Notes under the pieces: model-generated
What the model was told of the DNA's origin: nothing
Database searches by the model: none
What the model saw: the letters and a program-made list of their open reading frames with translations, nothing else
In this document: positions 50,730 to 59,243 of the stretch, one piece after another
Position numbering within the stretch: the first letter of the stretch is position 1
How the letters are laid out: each line of letters begins with the position of its first letter
From: Breoghania sp. L-A4
Lineage (GTDB): Bacteria; Pseudomonadota; Alphaproteobacteria; Rhizobiales; Stappiaceae
Assembly: GCF_003432385.1 (NCBI RefSeq)
Contig: NZ_CP031841.1
Location: 1,589,579-1,653,578 of the forward strand
Reading direction: 5' to 3'
Length of the DNA: 64,000 nucleotides
Program-made: the position numbers and the translations under genes

Positions 50730-51963
50730 ACGGTTCTCGCGCGATTTCTCCATCTTCGCCCGGCCCGACCAGCTGCCGCCCGAAGGCGCCTGGTCTACCT
50801 GGCTGGTGATGGGCGGACGCGGCGCGGGCAAGACGCGCACCGGCGCGGAGTGGGTGCGCGGCATGGCGCTGGGCGAGCCGCCCTATGCCCGAAAGCCGAT
50901 CGGGCGCATCGCGCTGCTCGGCGAGACGCAAGGCGAGGTGCGCGAGGTGATGATCGAGGGCGTCTCGGGGCTGCTGGCCGTGCACCGCGCCCGCGAACGG
51001 CCCGTCTGGCTGCCCTCGCGCCGAAGACTGGAATGGCCCAACGGCGCGATCGCCCAGGCGTTTTCCGCCGAGGACCCGGAAGGGCTGCGCGGGCCGCAAT
51101 TCGCCGCCGCCTGGGCCGACGAACTGGCCAAGTGGCGCAACGCCGAGGAGACATGGGACATGCTGCAATTCGGATTGAGGCTGGGCGACGCGCCGCGCCA
51201 GGTGGTGACCACCACGCCGCGGCCGATCCCGCTGATGAAACGGCTTCTGAAGGACGCGCGCACGAGGGTCTCGCGCGCCGCCACACGGGCCAACGTCGGC
51301 AACCTGGCGCCGGGGTTTCTGGAAACCATCGTCGGCCGCTACGCCGGCACGCGGCTGGGGCGGCAGGAACTCGAGGGCGAGCTGATCGAGGACCGGGTCG
51401 ACGCCCTGTGGCGGCGCGATCTGATCGAGCGGGCCCGGGTGGAGGCGGCGCCGGAACTGGTGCGCATCGTCGTCGCCGTCGATCCGCCTGCTTCCTCAAG
51501 ACGCGGGGCGGACGCCTGCGGGCTGGTCGCCGCCGGGATCGCCGCCGACGGGCACGCCTATGTGCTGGAGGATGCGACGCTCAATGAGGTGCAGCCGCTG
51601 CGCTGGGCGCGCGCGGCGATCGCGCTGTATCACCGGCACCAGGCCGACTGTCTGGTCGCCGAGGTCAACCAGGGCGGCGAGATGGTGGCCAGCGTTCTGG
51701 CGGAGGCGGATTCCTCGGTGCCGGTCAGATCCGTGCGCGCCACCCGTGGCAAATGGCTGCGCGCCGAACCGGTCGCCGCACTCTACGAGCAGGGCCAGGT
51801 GCACCATGTGGGCGCGTTCCCCGCATTGGAAGATGAGCTGTGCGACTTCGGCCTCGACGGCTTGTCCTCCGGCCGCTCGCCGGACCGGCTGGATGCGCTG
51901 GTCTGGGCGCTCACGGCGCTGTGCCTGGGCAGGAGCGGCGAGCCGAAGGTGCGGCGGATGTGA
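50653..51963 (+). CDS. GTA gp2, large terminase subunit
   Basis: About 436 residues from TTG 50653 (LRDALKQSEARAIEALLASLSRAETERF). The packaging ATPase has Walker A in MGGRGAGKTRTGAEW and Walker B followed by glutamate in FAAAWADELAKW. The RNase H-like nuclease begins RIVVAVDPPASS, and conserved acids follow near ADACGLVAAG and LVAEVNQGG. It cuts host DNA into headful pieces and pumps them into GTA heads. The start is uncertain because no ATG lies at a short overlap with g1; ATG 50617 is the alternative. Downstream, the cluster is broken for 1.7 kb by repeats and two opposite-strand genes before the portal gene. Confidence 0.93.
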   Translation: MRDALKQSEARAIEALLASLSRAETERFSRDFSIFARPDQLPPEGAWSTWLVMGGRGAGKTRTGAEWVRGMALGEPPYARKPIGRIALLGETQGEVREVMIEGVSGLLAVHRARERPVWLPSRRRLEWPNGAIAQAFSAEDPEGLRGPQFAAAWADELAKWRNAEETWDMLQFGLRLGDAPRQVVTTTPRPIPLMKRLLKDARTRVSRAATRANVGNLAPGFLETIVGRYAGTRLGRQELEGELIEDRVDALWRRDLIERARVEAAPELVRIVVAVDPPASSRRGADACGLVAAGIAADGHAYVLEDATLNEVQPLRWARAAIALYHRHQADCLVAEVNQGGEMVASVLAEADSSVPVRSVRATRGKWLRAEPVAALYEQGQVHHVGAFPALEDELCDFGLDGLSSGRSPDRLDALVWALTALCLGRSGEPKVRRM

Positions 51964-51989
51964 GGGGGCTGCGGCGCGGTTCGTGATTG

Positions 51990-52136
51990 TGGCCCATCCT
52001 TCGAGACGGCGCTGTCGCGCCTCATCAGGATGAGGTCGGAGTTTGTGGCGGGCCTCGCAACTGGAAATATTCAGATTATCAACACGATGACCTCATCCTG
52101 AGGAGCCTGCGCGAGCAGGCGTCTCGAAGGATGGGC
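51990..52136. repeat. Paired palindromic repeat, family B
   Basis: Facing arms GGCCCATCCTTCGAGACGG...GATGAGGTC and GACCTCATCCTGAGGAGCC...GTCTCGAAGGATGGGC enclose an AT-rich spacer (GAAATATTCAGATTATCAA). Located right after the terminase gene, inside the GTA cluster. Confidence 0.85.
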
Positions 52137-52162
52137 GGATTGCGCTGAACACAGCCCCAAAA

Positions 52163-52196
52163 CAGCAAAACCCCCGGCGGGGATCCGGGGGCTTTG
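52163..52196 (-). terminator. Intrinsic terminator of the 73-residue secreted protein gene
   Basis: CCCCCGG (52171-52177) pairs with CCGGGGG (52185-52191). On the minus strand it is followed by TTTTGCTGTTTT. It lies 76 bases past the stop at 52273. Confidence 0.8.
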
Positions 52197-52272
52197 CGTC
52201 AGGGCAGGTCATTGGGGCAGGTCATTGGGGCAGGACATGCCGGCGGCCGGGGAACCGCCGGGTCGATGAGGC

Positions 52273-52494
52273 TCAGGAACAGCGCAGGACGAGGGCGGAC
52301 GCGGCGGTGCCGGTGACCGGATCGGTGGCCGGCACGGAGGTGACGGTGCAATCGCGCGATGCGGCCGGAACGCGGGCCGCGACTTTCTCAACGCCCGCGC
52401 CCGCCAGGGCAACGGTTGACACGGCGGCCGTGGCGGTCGCGAGCGCGAGGACAGCAGCGCAGACGGCAGTGGCGATGGCAGAATTGCGAGACAT
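52273..52494 (-). CDS. Small secreted protein, opposite strand within the GTA cluster
   Basis: The 73-residue protein starts MSRNSAIATAVCAAVLALATATAAVSTVALAGAG, a signal peptide, with a mature part of about 40 residues that holds two cysteines (SRDCTVTSV and the final RCS), probably one disulfide. ATG at 52494 follows GGGAGTAGC. It has its own terminator. No family is recognised. It lies on the minus strand between the large terminase and portal genes of the GTA, where other clusters have none, so it may have been inserted together with the nearby repeats. Confidence 0.65.
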   Translation of the reverse strand: MSRNSAIATAVCAAVLALATATAAVSTVALAGAGVEKVAARVPAASRDCTVTSVPATDPVTGTAASALVLRCS

Positions 52495-52689
52495 GTTGCT
52501 ACTCCCATTTCGGCCGCTTGCCGGCCGTCTGCGGTGCACGGAGGTGGCCTCCTCCTTTGACAATCCAACAATACGGGTTTTGCGGGAGAGAGTTGTGACG
52601 GGGATCACGGATCGGCGGTTTTGACGAGGGGGGTGCTGGCCGGCTGTGAGGCGATCCGGGCCGGTTGGCTGTGGGGCGCTGCAGGGGTG

Positions 52690-53035
52690 TGGCCTGTCCT
52701 TCGAGACGGCGCTGTCGCGCCTCCTCAGGATGAGGTCGGAGGGTGTGGCCAGCCGGAGCGTGCCGCCCATCCTTCGAGGCCCGCGTGCGCGGGCGCCTTG
52801 AGGCATGAGGTCCGGGGGATCTTAGCATTTCGAGCGCGCCACAGCTTCGATTGTCACCCCGGCCGCAGAGCCGGGGCCCACTATGCCGATCGGCAAAAGC
52901 TGACACCTGGGGCGCGTCGCCAAACCGCGCCGCACAGTCGCGAGAGCCTCAACAAGCGGAGACCAGAGTGGGTTCCGGGTCTGCGAGGCGATACTTCGCA
53001 TCGCATCGCGCCCGGGATGACAATCGCGGTTGGGG
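52690..53035. repeat. Intergenic repeats, families B and A
   Basis: A family B single arm (TTCGAGACGGCGCTGTCGCG...CTCAGGATGAGG, 52700-52740), a diverged facing arm (52770-52815) and a family A unit (52850-53030, from GATTGTCACCCCGGCCGCAG to GCCCGGGATGACAATC). No gene is supported on either strand here. Confidence 0.7.
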
Positions 53036-53071
53036 GCCGGAGCCGGCCCAACACACCTCTCCCCAGACGGC

Positions 53072-53104
53072 AAAAACCCCCGGGCGGGGAGTCCGGGGGC
53101 TTTT
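53072..53104 (-). terminator. Terminator of the 104-residue secreted protein gene
   Basis: ACCCCCGG and CCGGGGGC form the stem. On the minus strand it is followed by the T-run of GTTTTTGCC. It is the same stem type as the terminator at 52163-52196, so the two neighbouring genes share a terminator design. Confidence 0.8.
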
Positions 53105-53126
53105 GCATTTGGAGGCAGGTTCTGGG

Positions 53127-53441
53127 TCAGCGGCAGACGGTGCGGTAGCCGACGATCACGCGTTCGCCGTAGTAGGGGTCCCAGCGGCGAACCGGCTTTT
53201 CCCAGCAGGTGCGGCGCGGACGCTGACGGTAGTAGCGGCGGTCTTCGTAGCGGTCGTCGTAGTAGTAGCGGTCGCTGGCGGCGGCGCCCAGCATGGCGCC
53301 GGCGGCCAGGCCGAAGATCGCGCCGGCGGCGGCGGCGCCGTTGCGGCCGTTCTTGGCCGATGCGGTGGTGGTGGTCACGGAGACCGCCGAGGCGGCGACG
53401 ACGGCGACGGTCAGAATGGTGATTGCGGTCTTGCGAAACAT
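53127..53441 (-). CDS. Secreted glycine-zipper/Tyr-Arg-rich protein, opposite strand within the GTA cluster
   Basis: The 104-residue protein begins MFRKTAITILTVAVVAASAVSVTTTTASAKNG, a signal peptide ending ASA. The mature part has a glycine/alanine zipper helix (AAAAGAIFGLAAGAMLGAAAS), then a Tyr/Arg/Asp-rich tail (DRYYYDDRYEDRRYYRQRPRRTC) with two cysteines. This matches a class of small envelope proteins common in Hyphomicrobiales, of unknown function. It has its own terminator and lies between GTA terminase and portal genes, opposite to them. It is unlikely to be a virion part. Confidence 0.75.
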   Translation of the reverse strand: MFRKTAITILTVAVVAASAVSVTTTTASAKNGRNGAAAAGAIFGLAAGAMLGAAASDRYYYDDRYEDRRYYRQRPRRTCWEKPVRRWDPYYGERVIVGYRTVCR

Positions 53442-53709
53442 CTCGGTCTTCCCTCTGCTTGACGGCCTCGCGGCCCCTGTTGCTGTGTCTGGTTCGGTCT
53501 TGGGAGGCGGCTTGTCTCTCCGCCGATGAGTTGACCCTAGGGGATTGCCCGCAAGCGCGATGTGACCGGCGTCACGCTTTGCGGGTTTTCAGGCCGAATG
53601 CGCCGGGTTTCGGGTGAGAAAACCCACAGTTTCAGCCGTTTATGCGTCCGCCGGAGGGTCTTTGGCGCGCAAGTCTTCGGACCGTGCGCGCAGCAATGGG
53701 ATCAGTGTC

Positions 53710-54894
53710 ATGACATTCGCCGATCTGTTTCGCCGTGCGGCCAAGCCCACCGAGGCCAAGGCCTCGCGCACCGCTTCCATGGTGACGCTGCAGAGCGCCG
53801 GGCGCCCTATCTGGACGCCGCGCGACTACGCGGCGCTGGCGCGCGAGGGGTTCGCGCGCAACCCGGTGGTCTACCGCTGCGTGCGGATGATTTCCGAAGG
53901 CGCGGCGTCGGTGCCCTGGCTGCTGTATGAGGGAGCGCGCGAGCTGGACGCGCATCCGCTGCTGGATCTTCTGGAAAAGCCCAATCCGCGCCAGGCGGGC
54001 AGCGAGATTTTCGAATGCCTCTATGGCCATCTGCTGGTGTCCGGCAACGCCTATCTGGAGGCCGTCGGGCTGGACGGGATTATTCGCGAGCTGCATGCGC
54101 TGCGTCCCGACCGCATGAAGGTGGTGCCGGGCGAGGACGGCTGGCCGAAGGGATACGACTACACCGTGGGCGGGCGCACCCTGCGGCTGAAGGCGGAGCA
54201 CGGCGCGCCGCCGGTGCTGCATCTGACCCTGTTCCATCCGCTCAACGACCACTACGGCTTCGCGCCCATCGAGGCGGCGCAGGTGTCGCTCGACATTCAC
54301 AACGCCGCCGGCGGCTGGAACAAGGCGCTTCTGGACAATGCGGCGCGGCCCTCCGGCGCGCTGATCTATGCCGCGGGCGACGGCGGCAATCTCACCGACG
54401 AGCAGTTCGAGCGGCTCAAGGGCGAGCTGGAGGACGGCTACCAGGGCGCGCGCAACGCCGGCCGGCCGCTGCTGCTGGAGGGCGGGCTCGACTGGAAGCC
54501 CATGGGGCTGACGCCCCGGGACATGGATTTCATCAATGCCAAGAACCAGGCGGCGCGGGAGATCGCGCTGGCCTTCGGCGTGCCGCCGATGCTGATCGGC
54601 ATTCCCGGCGACAACACCTATTCCAACTATCTCGAGGCCAACCGCGCCTTCTGGCGCCAGACCGTGTTGCCGCTGGTGGCGCGCACCGCCAGCGCGCTGG
54701 GCAACTGGCTGGTCCCGGCGTTCGGTCCGGGCCTGCGGCTGGGCTACGACGTGGACGCCATCGAGGCGCTGTCGGTGGAGCGCGAGGCGCTGTGGCGGCG
54801 GCTCGGCCGCGCCGATTTTCTCACGCAGGGCGAAAAGCGCGAGGCGGTGGGCTACGCGGCCGAGGGCGGTCCGGCGGCTGATCCCGCCGCGTAG
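53710..54894 (+). CDS. GTA gp3, HK97-family portal protein
   Basis: The 394-residue portal begins MTFADLFRRAAKPTEAK. The family core is clear: AREGFARNPVVYRCVRMISEGAASVPWLLYEG, HPLLDLLEKPNPRQAGSEIFE, LLVSGNAYLEAVGLDG, WNKALLDNAARPSGALIY, AKNQAAREIALAFGVPPMLIGIPGDNTYSNYLEANRAFWRQTVLPL. It forms the dodecameric ring through which DNA enters the head. The open frame starts at 53614, but 53710 gives the family N-terminus. It is followed closely by the small g3.5 gene. Confidence 0.94.
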   Translation: MTFADLFRRAAKPTEAKASRTASMVTLQSAGRPIWTPRDYAALAREGFARNPVVYRCVRMISEGAASVPWLLYEGARELDAHPLLDLLEKPNPRQAGSEIFECLYGHLLVSGNAYLEAVGLDGIIRELHALRPDRMKVVPGEDGWPKGYDYTVGGRTLRLKAEHGAPPVLHLTLFHPLNDHYGFAPIEAAQVSLDIHNAAGGWNKALLDNAARPSGALIYAAGDGGNLTDEQFERLKGELEDGYQGARNAGRPLLLEGGLDWKPMGLTPRDMDFINAKNQAAREIALAFGVPPMLIGIPGDNTYSNYLEANRAFWRQTVLPLVARTASALGNWLVPAFGPGLRLGYDVDAIEALSVEREALWRRLGRADFLTQGEKREAVGYAAEGGPAADPAA

Positions 54895-54910
54895 GCGACG
54901 CGTGGCCGCC

Positions 54911-55096
54911 ATGGACTCGGTGACGCAATCGGTCATCGCGCGCGGCGACCTGGCGCATCTGGCGCTGTTCCTCTGGGCCTCGGGCGCCAGCGGCCTGCTG
55001 GTGTGGGCCCTGCGCGAACTGGCGGCCTCCAACCGCCGCTTCAACGACTTCGTGCGCGAGATCGCCCGGCTGAACCGGCGGTTCGGCGGGGAATGA
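54911..55096 (+). CDS. GTA gp3.5-like small membrane protein
   Basis: Sixty-one residues from MDSVTQSVIARGDLAHLALFLWASGASGLLVWALRELAASNRRFNDFVREIARLNRRFGG. One transmembrane helix (about residues 14-35) precedes a charged amphipathic tail. Rhodobacter-type GTA clusters carry a small gene of this kind between portal and protease; its role is not defined. GTG 54902 is an alternative start. It begins 16 bases after the portal stop. Confidence 0.72.
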   Translation: MDSVTQSVIARGDLAHLALFLWASGASGLLVWALRELAASNRRFNDFVREIARLNRRFGGE

Positions 55097-55304
55097 GGGC
55101 GGGCGGCGCTGGGCCCTCGGCGGCGTCATCCTCGGCAGGGCCGCAGGCCTTTCCGGGAATCCGGTATCCCGTGTTGCCGGCCGTGGCGCACAGCCTTTGA
55201 GGCCTGTGGTTATTGGATCCCGGCTCGGAGGCCGGGATGCCACGGAAGGCAGGCTGCGTGCAGGCACCCGGCCCGCTCCACGGGGTTCCGAGGAGGCAAG
55301 CCGC

Positions 55305-55443
55305 CGATCCTTCGAGACGCCGTCTTCGACGGCTCCTCAGGATGAGGTCATCGTGTTGATGGTCTTGTTCTTCGGTTTCAGCTCGGCCACCCCCACGGAC
55401 CTCGTCCTGAGGAGCGCGCATAGCGCGCGTCTCGAAGGATGGG
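55305..55443. repeat. Paired palindromic repeat, family B
   Basis: GATCCTTCGAGACGCCGTC...CTCAGGATGAGGTC and the facing GACCTCGTCCTGAGGAGCG...GTCTCGAAGGATGGGCC flank a spacer of about 45 bases. It sits between GTA g3.5 and g4. 55097-55304 upstream holds hairpins of the ATCCCGG type but no gene. Confidence 0.82.
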
Positions 55444-55670
55444 CCGTTCGCGCCGAACCAGCCACCCGCTCCGGCGGCACGCTTACGGGGCGCTTCCTCA
55501 CCGCACAAAACTTGGGGCGACACTCATGCAGCGGTTTTTTCAAAACCTGCGGCGGCGGCCGGACCATCGCGGCGTGTTCGCGGCGTTCGCCGACACGCTG
55601 CAAAGGATGCTGGAGCGGGATGCGCGGCGCAGCGCCCCCGCGTGCGCCGGACTGGCGCCGGAGCCGGGCG

Positions 55671-56153
55671 GTGAGCGCGCGGCAGCTCGAGGACGCGCCG
55701 CTTGCGGAGGCGGTGGACGCGCAAGGCGTGTTTTCCGGCTACGCCAGCCTGTTCAATGTGGCCGACATGGGCGGCGACGTGATCCAGCCCGGGGCGTTTG
55801 CGCAGTCGCTTGGGCGGCGCGGGCCGCACGGCGTCAAGATGCTCTATCAGCACGATCCGGCCGAGCCCATCGGCCAGTGGCTGACAATCGCCGAGGATTC
55901 GCGCGGACTGCGCGTCACCGGCCGGTTGATGCTGGATCTGGCCCGTGCCCGCGAGGTGCACGCCCTGATGCGCGCAGGCGTCCTGGACGGATTGTCCATC
56001 GGCTTTCGCACCCTGCGCGGCCGGCGCGACGCGGTCACGGGCCTGCGGCGGCTGTTCGAGCTCGATCTTTGGGAAATCTCGCTGGTGACCTTTCCCATGC
56101 AGGAGGCGGCGCGGGTCGCGCCTATCGCGCCCGCCGGGACGATGGGGGCATGA
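55671..56153 (+). CDS. GTA gp4, HK97-family prohead protease
   Basis: The 160-residue maturation protease of the capsid. From GTG 55671 it reads SARQLEDAPLAEAVDAQGVFSGYASLFNVADMGGDVIQPGAFAQSL, then VKMLYQHDPAEPIGQWLTIAEDSRGLRVTGRL with the catalytic His, and LMRAGVLDGLSIGFRTL with the serine, ending LWEISLVTFPMQEAARVAP. It trims the N-terminal scaffold part of the capsid protein. The true start is uncertain: the frame is open far upstream through the family B repeat, and no ATG is well placed. The stop overlaps ATG 56150 of a 29-codon frame. Confidence 0.88.
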   Translation: MSARQLEDAPLAEAVDAQGVFSGYASLFNVADMGGDVIQPGAFAQSLGRRGPHGVKMLYQHDPAEPIGQWLTIAEDSRGLRVTGRLMLDLARAREVHALMRAGVLDGLSIGFRTLRGRRDAVTGLRRLFELDLWEISLVTFPMQEAARVAPIAPAGTMGA

Positions 56154-56243
56154 GCACCCGCGCGCTCACGTTCCGTCTGGGCCGCGCGGCGCGCGTCCTG
56201 CGCGGCGGATTTGGAAACACGCAACCACGACAAAGGTGACGCA

Positions 56244-57548
56244 ATGAGCAAGGCAATGGCACTGGAGATCAAGACGGCGGCGGACCCGCTGCGCGCGCCG
56301 GAGACCAAGGTGACAGGCCCGGAGACCGGACGGACACCCGGTGACGGCGAGGGCGTCGGCGCGGCGCTGGACGATCTGATGCAGGCGTTCGAGGAGTTCA
56401 AGCAGACCAACAATACGCGGCTGACGCAACTGGAGACCCGGACGCGTGACGTTGTGACCGAGGACAAGCTGACGCGCATCGGCGCGACGCTGGATGAACT
56501 GATGCTCAAGGCGCGGCGTCCGGGTCTGTCGGAGGGGACCCATCCGGGCGGCGGGCGGTTCACGCCGACCCAGGCGATCGAGCACCGCGCGGCGTTCGAG
56601 GGCTACATGCGCTCGGGCCGCGAGGACAATCTGCGCAGGCTGGAGGCAAAGGCGCTGTCGGTCGGCTCGGATCCCGACGGCGGCTATCTGGTGCCCGACG
56701 AGACCGAGCGCATGGTGCTCTCGCGGCTGGCCGAGATCTCGCCGATCCGGGCGATCGCCGGCAACCGCCAGGTCTCGGGCTCGGTGTTCAAGAAGCCCTA
56801 CGCGATCTCCGGCCCCGCCGTCGGCTGGGTGGGCGAGACGGACGCGCGGCCGCAGACCGCCTCGCCGACGCTGGCTGAACTCACGTTCCCCGCGATGGAG
56901 CTCTACGCCATGCCGGCGGCCACCGCGACGCTGCTGGAGGATGCCGCGGTCAATGTGGATGAATGGATCGCGGCGGAAGTCGAGACCGCCTTTGCCGAGC
57001 AGGAAGGCGCGGCCTTCGTCTCCGGCGACGGGGTGAACAAGCCGCGCGGGTTCCTCGACTACGACACGGTGGACGAGAGCGCCTGGGTGTGGGGCAAGCT
57101 CGGCACGGTGCCCACCGGCGTCGCCGGGGCCTTCCCCGCGTCGGACGCCTCCGACGTGCTTGTCGATCTGATCTATGCGCTCAAGAGCGGTCACCGCCAG
57201 AACGCCCATTGGGTGATGAACCGGCGCACGCAGGCCGAGATCCGCAAGCTCAAGGATGCCGACGGCAACTACCTCTGGCAGCCGCCGGCCGCTGCGGGCG
57301 GGCAGGCGAGCCTGATGAATTTCGCGATCACCGAAGCGGAGGACATGCCGGACATTTCCGCCGACGCCACGCCGGTCGCCTTTGGCGACTTCAGGCGCGG
57401 CTATCTGGTGGTCGATCGTCTCGGCGTGCGGGTGCTGCGCGATCCCTATTCCGCCAAGCCGTATGTGCTGTTCTACACCACCAAGCGCGTCGGCGGCGGG
57501 GTGCAGGATTTCGACGCCATCAAGCTGCTGAAATTCGCCGCCAGCTAA
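56244..57548 (+). CDS. GTA gp5, HK97-family major capsid protein
   Basis: The 434-residue protein forms the GTA head shell. Residues 1-115 include a coiled-coil delta/scaffold region (ALDDLMQAFEEFKQTNNTRLTQLETRTRDVVTEDKLTRIGATLDELM) that the gp4 protease should remove. The shell domain follows: KALSVGSDPDGGYLVPDETERMVLSRLAEISPIRAIAG, TLLEDAAVNVDEWIAAEVETAFAEQEGAAFVSGDG, HWVMNRRTQAEIRKLKDADGNYLWQP and VAFGDFRRGYLVVDRLGVRVLRDPYS. ATG 56244 follows AAAGGTGACGC. It is complete and unbroken. Confidence 0.95.
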   Translation: MSKAMALEIKTAADPLRAPETKVTGPETGRTPGDGEGVGAALDDLMQAFEEFKQTNNTRLTQLETRTRDVVTEDKLTRIGATLDELMLKARRPGLSEGTHPGGGRFTPTQAIEHRAAFEGYMRSGREDNLRRLEAKALSVGSDPDGGYLVPDETERMVLSRLAEISPIRAIAGNRQVSGSVFKKPYAISGPAVGWVGETDARPQTASPTLAELTFPAMELYAMPAATATLLEDAAVNVDEWIAAEVETAFAEQEGAAFVSGDGVNKPRGFLDYDTVDESAWVWGKLGTVPTGVAGAFPASDASDVLVDLIYALKSGHRQNAHWVMNRRTQAEIRKLKDADGNYLWQPPAAAGGQASLMNFAITEAEDMPDISADATPVAFGDFRRGYLVVDRLGVRVLRDPYSAKPYVLFYTTKRVGGGVQDFDAIKLLKFAAS

Positions 57549-57684
57549 GCCTCCAAACCATCGCCTCCCGTACCGGCGGCGGCTCCCCCCACGCCGCCGG
57601 CACCTGGCGGTCCCGCCTTCACGCGAGGGCGGGCCGCCGGTTTTGGGGGGCTTGACCATCGGGAGGGCGCAGCACGCCGGCCCC

Positions 57685-57845
57685 CAGCAATGTCACTCCC
57701 GACGTGATTGGGGGCCCACTGCGCCCGTCCGCTTGCTCGGAAGGGTTTTTGACGCGCGGCACAGTCAACGGCCGCAGGCACCGCCTCAACAAGCGGATGA
57801 CAGAGTGGGTCCGGGCTCGGGGCCGGGATGACATCGATTATGGGG
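57685..57845. repeat. Intergenic repeat, diverged family A unit
   Basis: AATGTCACTCCCGACGTGATTGGGGGCCCACT...CAACAAGCGGATGACAGAGTGGGTCCG...GGCCGGGATGACATCGATTA follows the family A order, inverted relative to the copies at 10.7-14.0 kb. It lies between GTA g5 and g6; 57549-57684 holds no gene. Confidence 0.65.
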
Positions 57846-57921
57846 CGCGGTCTGGAAGGCCGACAACGGCGACCCGCCAGCGCGTCACACCGCCTGCCGC
57901 CCCCCAACCACAGGATTTTCC

Positions 57922-58476
57922 ATGGCATCGATCCTGATCTCTCCGCCGGCGGCGGAACCGCTGACGCTGGAGGAGGCGAAGCTGTTTCTGCGGCTCGACA
58001 GCAGCGACGAGGATGCGCTGGTGAGCGCGCTGATCGCCGCCGCGCGCGGGCATGTGGAGGCGGCGACCGGCCGGGCGCTGATCCATCAGGGCTGGCGGGT
58101 GTTTCGTGATGGCTGGCCGTCGCGCCGCATCGTGCGGCTGCCGAGGGCGCCGCTGGCGAGCGTCGATGCGGTCACGGTGTATGACGCCGACGGTGCGGCG
58201 GAACTGCTGGATGCGGCGCTGTATTCCGCCGACGGGGCCACGGCGCCGGCGCGTCTGGTGGTCTCCGACGAGGCGCCCGAACCGGGGCTCTCGGTGAATG
58301 GCGTCGCGATCGACATCACGGCCGGGTATGGCGCGAGCGCGGCGGACGTGCCGCAGCCGCTGCGCCTGGCGGTGCGGCGGCTGGTGGCGCACTGGTATGA
58401 GCGGCGCGAGACCGAGGGCAGCATTCCGCCGAACGTCGCGGCGCTTCTGGCGCCCTACAGGATCGTGTCGCTGTGA
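57922..58476 (+). CDS. GTA gp6, head-tail connector (adaptor) protein
   Basis: The 184-residue protein begins with the gp6-like adaptor fold: LISPPAAEPLTLEEAKLFLRLDSSDEDALVSALIAAARGHVEAATGRALIHQGWRV. The second half is a beta domain of GTA type (IVRLPRAPLASVDAVTVYDADG, DITAGYGASAADVPQPLRLAVRRLVAHWYERRE). It forms the ring under the portal. The next gene starts within its last codon (GTGA at 58473-58476), showing coupling through g6-g7-g8. Confidence 0.92.
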   Translation: MASILISPPAAEPLTLEEAKLFLRLDSSDEDALVSALIAAARGHVEAATGRALIHQGWRVFRDGWPSRRIVRLPRAPLASVDAVTVYDADGAAELLDAALYSADGATAPARLVVSDEAPEPGLSVNGVAIDITAGYGASAADVPQPLRLAVRRLVAHWYERRETEGSIPPNVAALLAPYRIVSL

Positions 58477-58811
58477 GCGCCGGACACAAGGCGGGCATCG
58501 CCGATCTGCGCGCGCGGGTGGCGCTGCAGGCGCCGCAGGAAAGCGACGACGGGTCGGGCGGCGTGACGGTGGCCTGGGCGGACGTCGCCACGGTCTGGGC
58601 ATTCGTCGAACCGCAGTCCGCCCGCGAGCAGGCCGTCTCCGGCCATCTCGATGGCGTCGTGACCCACGCGGTGATCCTGCGCTATCGCGACGACGTGCGC
58701 GGCGGCTGGCGGATCGTCTCGGGCGAGCAGATCTTCCGGGTGCTGGCGACCCATGACCTGGACGGCCGCGCGCGGCGTCTGCTCTGCCGCTGCGAGGAGG
58801 AGAGGCGATGA
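58473..58811 (+). CDS. GTA gp7, head-tail closure/stopper protein
   Basis: The 112-residue protein matches the SPP1-type head closure family: AGIADLRARVALQAPQESDDGSGGVTVAWADVATVWAFVEPQSAREQ, HAVILRYRDDVRGGWRIVSGEQIFRVLATHDLDGR. It sits between the adaptor and the tail terminator. It starts with GTG 58473, overlapping g6, and ends overlapping g8 by four bases (58808-58811). Confidence 0.92.
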   Translation: MSAGHKAGIADLRARVALQAPQESDDGSGGVTVAWADVATVWAFVEPQSAREQAVSGHLDGVVTHAVILRYRDDVRGGWRIVSGEQIFRVLATHDLDGRARRLLCRCEEERR

Positions 58812-59218
58812 GCCATCCGGCGCTGGAACTGCAGGGCGTGCTGGTGGCCGCGCTGCGGGCGGACGACACGCTCATCGCCATGCTGTCGCCCGACGGCGTG
58901 CGCGACGGCGCGGCGCGCGGCGCGCGCTTTCCCTATGTCGAGATCGGGACGTGGGATGACCGGGACGTGGGCGCGCAAGGCTGGGCTGGGCGCGATCACC
59001 GCTTTGAGATCCTCGTGTGGTCGCGGGCGGGCGGGCGGTCTGAAGCGCTCCGGATTATGGAACGCGTCGGTGTTATCGCGGAGGGTATTTCCGCCGATAT
59101 CGGGGCCTTCCGGCTGGTCAATCTGGTGCGCCTGGCCGACCGCGTGAGCCGCTGGCGCGATGGCCGCTCGTGGCGCGGCGTTGTTGTATTCCGCGCTCTA
59201 ACCGAGCCGCATAACTGA
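58808..59218 (+). CDS. GTA gp8, tail terminator (DUF3168)
   Basis: The 136-residue DUF3168 protein starts SHPALELQGVLVAALRADDTLIAMLSPDGVRDGAARGARFPYVEIG and ends with VNLVRLADRVSRWRDGRSWRGVVVFRALTE. In siphophage-like particles this protein caps the tail tube at the head end and stops tube growth. It is coupled to g7 and followed 25 bases later by g9. Confidence 0.93.
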   Translation: MSHPALELQGVLVAALRADDTLIAMLSPDGVRDGAARGARFPYVEIGTWDDRDVGAQGWAGRDHRFEILVWSRAGGRSEALRIMERVGVIAEGISADIGAFRLVNLVRLADRVSRWRDGRSWRGVVVFRALTEPHN

Positions 59219-59243
59219 TTCAAAAGACTCAAGGAGTGAGCCG

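Noticed and set aside
55526-55670. Upstream ATG (MQRFFQNLRRR...) as the true g4 start or a separate gene
   Set aside because: It is in a different frame from g4. A one-base loss, the error seen elsewhere, would not bring it into g4 frame, and it has no stop of its own before running through g4.
56150-56239. A 29-codon gene overlapping the stop of GTA g4 (ATGA)
   Set aside because: It is very short and arginine-rich, with no family and no counterpart that I recall between g4 and g5.
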